Source: Oscillospiraceae bacterium
GTDB lineage: Bacteria > Bacillota > Clostridia > Oscillospirales > Ruminococcaceae
Direction of reading: 5' to 3'
DNA: 6,643 nt
Assembly: GCA_016303195.1 (NCBI GenBank)
Contig: JAEDMD010000108.1
Coordinates: 1 to 6,643 of the forward strand
Shown one piece after another: positions 1 to 6,441 of the stretch. The first letter of the stretch is position 1, and each line of letters begins with the position of its first letter. The position numbers and the translations under genes are program-made. The notes under the pieces were generated by a model. It saw only the letters and a list, made by a program, of their open reading frames with translations. It was not told the origin of the DNA and did not search any database.

Positions 1-176
1 CTTTCACATTCTCCCGGATGATATCGTGCTGTATCGCGTGAGCTCCACGCTTCCCAGACTGCGGCAGTATAGCCCTCGTGCTTGAGAGCCATACCGACAT
101 TTACCCAGTCTTGATAACTGCAATCGGAAGGATTTATATATTCGATTACTTCGGCAAGGTTGATTTCGTTGTTCAT
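1..176 (-). CDS. Primase/VirE-like protein, PriCT-2 N-terminus (5' end only)
   Basis: The first 58 residues of a gene that continues beyond the left edge. The peptide (NPSDCSYQDWVNVGMALKHE at about 15-34, then W-EAWSSRD and RYHPGECE) has the pattern of the PriCT-2 domain: Y-x-x-W-x-x-VG-MAL, a second Trp, WS-x-x-D, and Y-x-x-GEC. In Firmicutes phages this domain begins large primase or virulence-associated-E-like proteins that prime DNA synthesis and often carry a D5-like helicase domain; those downstream parts cannot be seen here. The start ATG (176-174) overlaps the helicase stop as ATGA, and a GGAG lies 7 nt upstream, so the start is well supported and translation is probably coupled to the helicase. 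Family recognition is from motif memory on a short fragment, so the full architecture is inferred. Confidence 0.75.
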   Translation of the reverse strand, partial: MNNEINLAEVIEYINPSDCSYQDWVNVGMALKHEGYTAAVWEAWSSRDTARYHPGECE

Positions 177-1765
177 GTGTTATCTCCAGGTGTATAAGTT
201 GATGGCTTTATATAGCTTGGAACATTCCAGTTATTAGCCGCTATGCGATTGATTAAGTTTTTAGCATCATTAAACTGCCATGTTCCGACATGTTTGAAAC
301 CTCTGCTTTCAAGAAAACGGATCTGTTTCGGCGTCGTAAGTCCTGCAAATCTGCGCTTGTCAAGTCGGTCAAGCAGTTTTGCTGCCTTTCCTGCGTTGTC
401 GATTTCATCGGGAAATATACCGAGTTTTTCAAGTGCTGATAATTGCTTTGCTGACGGTGGAGACATCTCCCATCCGAAAGCCGGAACATATGACGATAAA
501 TCTTCAGCTTGTATCGACATCTCAAACTGTAGAGGATCTACAAGTTTACGCTTACGCTTTTTCATTTCGGAAAGTTCTCTTGCCAGTGCCTCTTCACGCT
601 GTGTCACGACATCCTCGCTTGCCTTTTCAGCCGCTTCTTCGATGTCAACCGGGCAACCTGCCTGTTCGGTCAGATTTTCAGTCATTTTATCCGCAACTTC
701 GGGATTTTCGCAAATCAGATGAGCAGGACGGCAAAGTTCGTGCCGTTCAGTGTGCCACAAAAAGTCAAGCAACAACAGATGATCCTTACCGGGATATAGT
801 CTTGTGCCTCTACCGACCATCTGACAGTATAATCCGCGTACTTTTGTAGGACGCAGAACTATAACACAGTCAACGCTCGGGCAATCCCATCCTTCTGTAA
901 GGAGCATAGAATTACACAGGACATTGTATTTACCATTTTCAAATGCTCTGAGCACCTGTTCTCTGTCGTCGCTGTTTCCGTTAACTTCAGCAGCACTGAA
1001 TCCTTTACTGTTCAGTATGTCGCGGAATTTTTGAGAAGTTTTGATTAATGGCAGAAATACAACAGTTTTTCTGCCTTTGCAATATGTCATCATTTCATCC
1101 GCAATGGCTTCGAGGTACGGATCAAGAGCGGTGTCTATATCACTTGCTTTGAAATCACCTGCCTGAGTTGATACTCCCGACAAGTCAAGCTGTAACGGTA
1201 TTGTAACCGCTTTTATCGGTGACAGATATCCTTCTTTGATAGCTTTAGGCAAGGTATATTCGTATGCAAGACTATCAAATACCTGTCCGAGATTTTTCAT
1301 ATCGCCTCTATCGGGTGTAGCTGTTACACCGAGTACGCAAGCATTCTCAAAGTGATTCAGAATTTTTTGGTAACTGTCAGAGATACAGTGATGAGCTTCA
1401 TCTATTATGATTTTATCGAAATAGTCGCACGGAAATTGAGCAAGACGCTTTTCACGCATAAGGCTTTGTACACTTCCTACTACTATTCGATACCATGAGC
1501 CGAGACAGCTTTCGTCTGCCTTTTCAACGGCGCAGCCCAGTCCCGTTGCTTTAAGTATTTTATCGGCGGCCTGTGATAATAGCTCTCCCCTGTGAGCAAG
1601 TATCAAAGCTCGGTCGCCCTGCCGTACACATTCTTCGGCAATTTTCGCAAAGACAATGGTTTTTCCTGTACCTGTCGGCAATACAAGCAGGGTTTTTTTG
1701 TTACCCTGCTCCCATTGCTCGAAAACTGCTGTCTTTGCCTCCTGCTGGTAAGGTCTTAATTCCAT
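173..1765 (-). CDS. Phage SF2 DEAD/DEAH-box helicase with duplicated C-terminal module
   Basis: A 530-residue superfamily 2 helicase, presumably unwinding DNA during phage replication. RecA-like domain 1 shows a Q-motif-like LRPYQQEA (3-10), Walker A PTGTGKT (30-36), motif Ia-like AHRGELLSQ (about 57-65), motif II DEAH (122-125) and motif III TAT (148-150). Domain 2 shows LLTEGWDCPSVD (about 288-299) and motif VI QMVGRGTR (315-322). The architecture is of the UvrB/RAD3-like 'type III restriction enzyme res subunit' kind seen in phage and DISARM-like proteins, but no nuclease or methylase domain is present. A charged stretch (about 370-407) leads to a C-terminal region holding two copies of a roughly 37-residue helical module. 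The ATG at 1765 follows the DUF669 stop by 2 nt, with only a weak GGTAAG upstream, so coupled initiation is likely. The stop overlaps the next gene by ATGA. All helicase motifs are intact. Confidence 0.95.
   Translation of the reverse strand: MELRPYQQEAKTAVFEQWEQGNKKTLLVLPTGTGKTIVFAKIAEECVRQGDRALILAHRGELLSQAADKILKATGLGCAVEKADESCLGSWYRIVVGSVQSLMREKRLAQFPCDYFDKIIIDEAHHCISDSYQKILNHFENACVLGVTATPDRGDMKNLGQVFDSLAYEYTLPKAIKEGYLSPIKAVTIPLQLDLSGVSTQAGDFKASDIDTALDPYLEAIADEMMTYCKGRKTVVFLPLIKTSQKFRDILNSKGFSAAEVNGNSDDREQVLRAFENGKYNVLCNSMLLTEGWDCPSVDCVIVLRPTKVRGLYCQMVGRGTRLYPGKDHLLLLDFLWHTERHELCRPAHLICENPEVADKMTENLTEQAGCPVDIEEAAEKASEDVVTQREEALARELSEMKKRKRKLVDPLQFEMSIQAEDLSSYVPAFGWEMSPPSAKQLSALEKLGIFPDEIDNAGKAAKLLDRLDKRRFAGLTTPKQIRFLESRGFKHVGTWQFNDAKNLINRIAANNWNVPSYIKPSTYTPGDNT
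184..187 (-). promoter_or_regulatory. Ribosome binding site of the PriCT-2 primase gene
   Basis: GGAG (read on the minus strand) lies inside the last codons of the helicase, 7 nt before the ATG at 176. It is part of the Pro-Gly-Asp codons of the helicase C-terminus, so the coding sequence there serves two purposes. It supports the ATGA-overlap start. Confidence 0.65.
225..460 (-). repeat. Tandem protein repeat in the helicase C-terminus
   Basis: Two similar units are encoded back to back. The first is PSAKQLSALEKLGIF followed by KAAKLLDRLDKR (about residues 436-471). The second is TTPKQIRFLESRGF followed by DAKNLINRIAANNW (about 476-513). Shared positions are K-Q, a hydrophobic residue, L-E, x-x-G-[IF], then A-x-x-L-[LI]-[DN]-R-[LI]. 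The units differ at the DNA level, so this is an old protein duplication rather than a recent nucleotide repeat. Its function is unknown; a small helical DNA- or protein-binding unit is a guess. Confidence 0.6.
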
Positions 1766-1767
1766 TA

Positions 1768-2262
1768 TCAGAACTTACCGGGTGTATACATTCCTGACGG
1801 TGCAGGAGCTGTATTTACCGTATTTGTCGATGCAGGGGCATCTTCGGGGTCGTAGAATTTCTTAATTTCGTTTGACTGCATTTCTTCTCCGGTGTTTTTA
1901 TTTTTCCAGGTACGCACTGCAATCTTGCAGCGACCTTTAGCACCGATTATGTTATTCCAGTTCATGCGGAGCTTTTCACCGTGCTTTTTCTGACCTATGC
2001 CGATAAAAAATGCGGACAATAATCCTTCGCACTTGCTATGTAAAAACAAGTTGTGCTTAATCGTGGTTGAGCCTTCGGGACTGTCGATCCTAATAGAGAT
2101 AATCGCTTTGTTACACGGGGGTAATTTATCGCTTCCCTCGTGTCTCGCTCTTTCAAATCCGGTTACCGTGAAATCGTAATCGCCTTCAACTAAAAGTATA
2201 AAATCACTTTCTCTTTCGATTTCATCATCCCAGCTCAGCTCTCTGTCAAGATATTCTGCCAT
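1768..2262 (-). CDS. DUF669 family protein, probable phage ssDNA-binding protein
   Basis: A 164-residue protein with the DUF669 pattern: an acidic N-terminus (DRELSWDDE), a beta-rich first half (EGDYDFTVTGFERARHEGS at about 26-44, then NKAIISIRID), a mid-segment with LFLHSKCEGLLSAFFIGIG (about 72-90), and the typical IIGAKGRCKIAVRTWKN (105-121) leading to a SNEIKKFYDPED end (130-141). DUF669 proteins recur next to Sak4-type ATPases and helicases in phages and are thought to bind single-stranded DNA; that role is inferred from context here. The last 22 residues are a low-complexity A/P/S/T/N tail ending MYTPGKF, without the acidic tip of bacterial SSB. The ATG at 2262 has GAGGA ten bases upstream and lies 24 nt after the Sak4-like gene, the largest gap in the window. 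The gene looks intact. Confidence 0.85.
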   Translation of the reverse strand: MAEYLDRELSWDDEIERESDFILLVEGDYDFTVTGFERARHEGSDKLPPCNKAIISIRIDSPEGSTTIKHNLFLHSKCEGLLSAFFIGIGQKKHGEKLRMNWNNIIGAKGRCKIAVRTWKNKNTGEEMQSNEIKKFYDPEDAPASTNTVNTAPAPSGMYTPGKF

Positions 2263-2271
2263 AATATTTTT

Positions 2272-2276
2272 TCCTC
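2272..2276 (-). promoter_or_regulatory. Ribosome binding site of the DUF669 gene
   Basis: GAGGA on the minus strand, within GTGAGGAAAAAA, with its last base 9 nt before the ATG at 2262. It sits in the 24-nt gap after the Sak4-like gene, so this gene has its own good ribosome site rather than relying on a stop/start overlap. Confidence 0.6.
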
Positions 2277-2286
2277 ACTTTCTTAA

Positions 2287-3339
2287 TCAAAACGGATAAG
2301 ATTCATATACCGTGTTATTTATCATTTCTTTAACCTGCGGCCATGCTCCGATAAGTACTCCGTTTACAAAATCTTCCGGATAGTCCTTTATAGGCATATC
2401 GGCAGGGAAATATCCCTTATCTGCAACGGCATATCGAACTTGCATTTCATTAATTCCACTCGCTGACATAAGGTCGCTAAGTGCTTTCGGAATACCGTTG
2501 CTTTCGTTTGTAGAAGAAGTGGACTTATTTCCTTCCGGTGTAGCAGGTACGGTAGTTTCCGACACGACAGGATTTGGAGCAGTGTCAATATGGGGCTGTA
2601 CAACATTCGTATTCACGCCTTCAATGATATGCCTTATCTGCTCGTAGTCCATTGGGATTTCTTCGGGCAGTCCGTAACGGTTCTTAGCGTCCCAGCACGG
2701 ATGATGAGATGTATACATTATCCTTCTTCCGCCCTGTGCCTTGTGCTTTTTACCGTCCTTATCTACCGCAACAGAGAGAGTTTTATAATTCGCAAAAAGC
2801 ACCATATCAGCCCATTCTTTTACAAGCGGTGCGATGAGATTGGTGGTCTTTTTGCCGAGCTTCAGTTCCCACCTGTCATAACTTCCGAGCTCGTCCGGTT
2901 GCTCGAATTTTCTGATTATCGCATGTGCTGTCAGTACGACATTGATACCGGCTGCGATTACCTCTTCCAGAGAGTTCAAAAATCTACCGAACTCTTCTTT
3001 TTCGTAGACATAGCCGTTTCCATAACCGAAATCCTCTATGCCCTTTTTATCGTGACTGTCGCATACTGACTTGATACAAAGCTGTTCTGCCCAGTCGACA
3101 GTATCGATTATAAGCGTTTTACAAGGGCTTTTATGCATGACGTAATCAATCTGACTTGTAAGCATAGCCCACGATGTAGGTCTGTCCATGCGAGCAACAT
3201 CAAGCTCTTTCGTACTGCCTTCTGTGTCAATAAATAAAGGGTCGGGGAAATGTGCTGCAAAGGTTGATTTCCCGATGCCCTCAGGACCGTAAATGACGAC
3301 CTTTTTCGCAGATTGGATTTTTCCTCTTGTGATGTTCAT
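2287..3339 (-). CDS. Sak4/RecA-like phage P-loop ATPase (AAA_24), putative recombination protein
   Basis: A 350-residue nucleotide-binding protein with a RecA-core layout: Walker A GPEGIGKST (18-26), FIDTEGS (36-42), Walker B TLIIDTVDW (75-83), and a sensor-like VVLTAHA (134-140). It matches the phage 'NTP-binding / AAA_24' family that includes Sak4, single-domain recombinases that promote strand annealing with a partner ssDNA-binding protein. The DUF669 gene immediately downstream fits that partnership (inference). After the core (to about 243) there is a P/T/S/N-rich linker (about 245-282) and a small helical C-terminal domain (283-343) ending ESYPF. An in-frame ATG 21 nt further upstream exists, but the ATG at 3339 overlaps the preceding stop as TAATG, has AGG 9 nt before it, and begins a normal MNITRGKIQ N-terminus, so it is preferred. 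Confidence 0.85.
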   Translation of the reverse strand: MNITRGKIQSAKKVVIYGPEGIGKSTFAAHFPDPLFIDTEGSTKELDVARMDRPTSWAMLTSQIDYVMHKSPCKTLIIDTVDWAEQLCIKSVCDSHDKKGIEDFGYGNGYVYEKEEFGRFLNSLEEVIAAGINVVLTAHAIIRKFEQPDELGSYDRWELKLGKKTTNLIAPLVKEWADMVLFANYKTLSVAVDKDGKKHKAQGGRRIMYTSHHPCWDAKNRYGLPEEIPMDYEQIRHIIEGVNTNVVQPHIDTAPNPVVSETTVPATPEGNKSTSSTNESNGIPKALSDLMSASGINEMQVRYAVADKGYFPADMPIKDYPEDFVNGVLIGAWPQVKEMINNTVYESYPF

Positions 3340-4598
3340 TAAAATGTACCTGCCTTCCATGTAGTTTTTGTTTTTGATTCAGGCTCCCGGCTGTAACCAT
3401 CTTCAATGATGATACTGCATTCATCGCCTGTGCTGACTCTTGTTGCTATAGCCTGTAAGCCTTCTTTCTCGAGCCATTCGCCGAACTCTTTCAGTGTGTC
3501 GTTGTCCATCTGCTCAAGTTTATCGAGAAGAACAAATCCACAATTAGGATTCAATTTGCGGACTATAGCGGTAGATACTTTAAGCTGCTCGGCGCCGCTC
3601 ATATTATCCCACTTATATCCGTTGTATGTAAGCTCGCCATCTTCAACGGAGAGACCTTCAAGTGGCAGATCGGCACCTTTAAGCAAGTCGGTTTTCGCTT
3701 TGCGTATTTCTTCAATCTGATTAGTCAACTCGTCATACTGCTGTTTATATCCTTCAGCATCAATTTCCGCTTTTTCACGGTCGAGATTGGCTCTTATTTT
3801 TATATTGATGTTCTCAATATCGGCAATGTTGCCTTCAAGCTCCGCTGTGCTTTCATCGTGGAGATCTTCTGCTGATTTTTCTGCAATGTCAAGGTCACGC
3901 TTCAATTCTTCGAGCCTGTTTTTCATAGCTTCAATTTCTTCAAGGCTCTTGTTGTATGCAGCTTTGATATGAGCGAGGTTTTCTCTTTTGCGCTGATTTT
4001 CGCCGTTTCGTGCAAGTATTTCCTGCTGTTTATGTATAAGCTCAGCAGCAGATATGGGCTCTTTCGGTACATTTTCGTACAGCGGCATTTCTCTGGCATA
4101 TTTTGCTTTCTGATCTGCAATCTGACCGATAGCGTGACGCTGGTTATATAGCCGCTGTTCATTAGTTTCAAGCTCGTAAAGAGTATCACCTACACCGATT
4201 ATTTTCAGCAGCGTATTTGCTTTTTCTTTATCACTCTGCTGCATAAATTTCGGTAGATTTAGAGCAAGCTGTTCGACAAATTCGTTTAAGAGCTGCTGTC
4301 CGCCCTTGTTGCCGCTTGGGTCTATTACTTTGAGTGAGCTGTTATTGCCTTTTCGTTCAACGACCAGGCCATTTGAAAGGGCAATGTGAAGGATGGGCGG
4401 AATTACCGAGCCTTCACGGCAAGGCTGTGAGGGGCGGAATTTATCACCGCCGAGCGCCCATGCAATAGCATCAAGCACAGAAGTTTTGCCTTGCCCGTTA
4501 TTGCCGCCGATTATTGTTAGACCGTTTTCTGTAGGCGAAAGCTTCACCGCTTTTATGCGCTTGACATTTTCGATTTCAAGCTGATTGATTTTAACCAT
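3339..4598 (-). CDS. Short Rad50/SMC-like ABC ATPase
   Basis: A 419-residue ATPase with the two halves of an SMC/Rad50 head separated by a short coiled coil. N-terminal: INQLEIENVKRIK (4-16, the usual first strand) and Walker A GGNNGQGKTS (31-40). Middle: a mostly helical charged region, strongest at about 185-305. C-terminal: ABC signature-like MSGAEQ (333-338), Walker B FVLLDKLE (355-362) and a final strand SIIIEDGY. There is no CxxC zinc hook. At this size it is far shorter than SbcC or RecN (both over 500 residues) and no SbcD-like nuclease gene is present in the window. The residue after the Walker B aspartate (D359) is Lys, not the catalytic Glu. The start at 4598 is chosen because AGGAGG lies 10 nt upstream; a longer frame from 4640 would overlap the PcfJ-like gene. 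A role in DNA-end handling or replication is inferred from context. Confidence 0.85.
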   Translation of the reverse strand: MVKINQLEIENVKRIKAVKLSPTENGLTIIGGNNGQGKTSVLDAIAWALGGDKFRPSQPCREGSVIPPILHIALSNGLVVERKGNNSSLKVIDPSGNKGGQQLLNEFVEQLALNLPKFMQQSDKEKANTLLKIIGVGDTLYELETNEQRLYNQRHAIGQIADQKAKYAREMPLYENVPKEPISAAELIHKQQEILARNGENQRKRENLAHIKAAYNKSLEEIEAMKNRLEELKRDLDIAEKSAEDLHDESTAELEGNIADIENINIKIRANLDREKAEIDAEGYKQQYDELTNQIEEIRKAKTDLLKGADLPLEGLSVEDGELTYNGYKWDNMSGAEQLKVSTAIVRKLNPNCGFVLLDKLEQMDNDTLKEFGEWLEKEGLQAIATRVSTGDECSIIIEDGYSREPESKTKTTWKAGTF

Positions 4599-4608
4599 TT
4601 GATTATGA

Positions 4609-4614
4609 CCTCCT
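4609..4614 (-). promoter_or_regulatory. Ribosome binding site of the SMC-like ATPase gene
   Basis: A perfect AGGAGG on the minus strand, 10 nt before the ATG at 4598. Its first two bases are the last two bases of the TAG stop of the PcfJ-like gene. It decides the start against the in-frame upstream ATG at 4640. Confidence 0.8.
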
Positions 4615-6427
4615 ATATTTCTGATACTATTTTTCTGCACTCATCGAGCAACCGAGAAAACGCTGCTTTCAGCTTTTCTTTATTTTCATTCTTGCCGATG
4701 AGCTCAACTGCCTCATTCATCTGCCGCTGTATTTCGGAAAAATAATGCTTTATCACTGCTGTTTCATCACCTTTTGGTGATGTGTATGCAATCGATTGCA
4801 CTTTTTCCTTTTCAGCTGAAAGTTTTGATTCATACTCAGCCTTTGCCGCTGCTTCGGCTTCTGCTCTGATTTTTGCAATCTGTTCATTTGACGGCTCTGC
4901 TACCGCAACCTCGATAGGACGGTTTTCAAGGTCGATTATCTCTTGTGGTTTTTCTGTTCCGCCATTTGATACCCAGTTATTTTTATAACCTCTGCATTGT
5001 ACGATCTTATAATCGTTGCTAACTTCAATAGTATAATACGGTTTATCCGGTTCTGATTTTTTTCGTAGGAACATTATCGTTAGTTTACCGCTCGCATGAC
5101 GGTCAACATATCCGCCGACGCAATGCGATAGAGCCTGTCCTTCAGCGACGATTTCTTCAATTGTTGTTGGTTGTCTGATGATGTATTCCCCGAAAGTAAA
5201 CTCCAGTTTTTTCCGCTTTTTATACTGTTCATCAAACTTTTTTCGTTTTTCTTCTTGCTCCTTTGCTTTTATCGTTTTTTCAATGGTTTGCCGTATTTCT
5301 TCTACTCTATCGTGCATTTTACAAAAATCTCGAGGGAATTTAACCTGTTTGTCTCTGGTGTTGTAATTAACGCCATGCGCTGTACGAAGATAATCGACAT
5401 AGTCGTACAGTTTTATAGAATGTCGCCTGAGATATTTGATGATAGTAATACGGTCTTCGTTAGTATACTCGCAGGCTGTATCGAGACTGCCTATACTATA
5501 TCCGACGATTTTTTTGTATTCTATCAAATCATTCAGATTCTTTACTTCCGGCAGTTCTTTAATGATGTAGTTATAATCATATAATGAAATTCTGCCGTTA
5601 CGAACAGCTCTCATTACATCTTTACTGATTCCAAGCATCTTATGTGGTTCTGTCTGTGTCCAGTCAACATTGTAGCTTCGATAGCTTGATTCAATAATTT
5701 CCTTCACTACAGTGCATACATTGCCACCACTTTTCAACAGCCTTTCTGCGCCGTGATGTTTCTGATAGAATTTCAGGTATGAAATTATAGATTTTCCTGG
5801 ATAAATGTCTAACGCACTATGCTTCATGCAAGTGTTGTTTATGTTCTGCATATTAAGAATGACATCGTATCCGCATCTATAACCGTTATCAAAATTCGGC
5901 TCTGTTAGTTTTGTCCTCGGGATCCATCCAGAGTAATGATGTTTCACATAGTAATAAAAACGATTTTTTACATTTTCTTCCCGTGACCAGTAATAATCTT
6001 TACCATAGCGAACAGCCGATTTTTCTGTAAAAATGTATCTCTGCACTTCGTCAAGGTTTATTTTCGGTGACATATCTCCGTGAAAGAAAAATAATCTTGC
6101 CCTTACGCAGCTTATATACAAATAATCAGTTTCAGGATTATTCAGGAATATAATGATATTTTTGCTGTCTTCAACTACGCTGCCATTGTAACTGTGATAG
6201 TTAATGATTAATGTTGCTGATTCTCCGCACAATGGACATCTGACCTGCTTACGGTGCTTTTCGGTGAATGTGTAATCAATTTCATTTTCACAGTGTGTAC
6301 AATACGCCATACATCGATGATTGTCATAAATCATGAACGGCTTTAAAGTTGCACGAATAGTGCGTTTGTCGTCATCGGTTAGCTCGGGAAAGCTCTTCAT
6401 CAGCTCCATAGCTTTTTCTTTTTTCAC
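4613..6427 (-). CDS. pcfJ-like: PcfJ-like protein with N-terminal zinc ribbon
   Basis: A 604-residue protein of the PcfJ family, named after a gene of the enterococcal conjugative plasmid pCF10 and common in Firmicutes mobile elements and prophages; its biochemical role is not established. Visible: a zinc-ribbon C43-x2-C46 / C64-x2-C67, a long central region (about 90-370), a basic coiled segment (about 380-407, rich in KKRK), then the family core EGQALSHCVGGYVDRHASGK (429-448), IMFLRKK, PYYTIEV (464-470) and QCRGYKNN. A tail of about 100 residues follows (505-604), with an Ala/Glu-rich helix and a helical end. The start is taken as GTG at 6427, because AGGGGG lies 8 nt upstream and the gene then begins 13 nt after the PcfK-like stop. 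The ATG at 6469 would add 14 residues and overlap that gene, with no clear ribosome site. No break is seen. Confidence 0.88.
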   Translation of the reverse strand: MKKEKAMELMKSFPELTDDDKRTIRATLKPFMIYDNHRCMAYCTHCENEIDYTFTEKHRKQVRCPLCGESATLIINYHSYNGSVVEDSKNIIIFLNNPETDYLYISCVRARLFFFHGDMSPKINLDEVQRYIFTEKSAVRYGKDYYWSREENVKNRFYYYVKHHYSGWIPRTKLTEPNFDNGYRCGYDVILNMQNINNTCMKHSALDIYPGKSIISYLKFYQKHHGAERLLKSGGNVCTVVKEIIESSYRSYNVDWTQTEPHKMLGISKDVMRAVRNGRISLYDYNYIIKELPEVKNLNDLIEYKKIVGYSIGSLDTACEYTNEDRITIIKYLRRHSIKLYDYVDYLRTAHGVNYNTRDKQVKFPRDFCKMHDRVEEIRQTIEKTIKAKEQEEKRKKFDEQYKKRKKLEFTFGEYIIRQPTTIEEIVAEGQALSHCVGGYVDRHASGKLTIMFLRKKSEPDKPYYTIEVSNDYKIVQCRGYKNNWVSNGGTEKPQEIIDLENRPIEVAVAEPSNEQIAKIRAEAEAAAKAEYESKLSAEKEKVQSIAYTSPKGDETAVIKHYFSEIQRQMNEAVELIGKNENKEKLKAAFSRLLDECRKIVSEI

Positions 6428-6435
6428 AGTCTGCG

Positions 6436-6441
6436 CCCCCT
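6436..6441 (-). promoter_or_regulatory. Ribosome binding site of the PcfJ-like gene
   Basis: AGGGGG on the minus strand, 8 nt before a GTG at 6427. Its first base is the last base of the TGA stop of the PcfK-like gene. It is the main reason to prefer the GTG start over the in-frame ATG at 6469. Confidence 0.7.

Noticed and set aside
3340..3360. ATG at 3360 as the start of the Sak4-like ATPase.
   Set aside because: The ATG at 3339 forms a TAATG junction with the upstream stop, with AGG at suitable spacing; the seven extra residues look like read-through of the upstream coding end.
173..4598. A defence system built from the DEAH helicase and the SMC-like ATPase (in the style of Wadjet, Zorya or DISARM).
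   Set aside because: No nuclease, methylase, kleisin or membrane component is present, and the Sak4-like, DUF669 and PriCT-2 genes place both in an ordinary phage replication cassette.
4599..4640. ATG at 4640 as the start of the SMC-like ATPase.
   Set aside because: It would overlap the PcfJ-like gene; AGGAGG precedes the ATG at 4598 and MVKINQLEIENVKRIK is the usual SMC-like N-terminus.
243..5584. Plus-strand open frames of 60-159 residues (for example 243-722, 2590-3069, 5171-5584).
   Set aside because: All lie antisense to strongly supported genes, show no recognisable motif or credible ribosome site, and have the Ser- or Phe-rich composition expected of complement-strand shadows.
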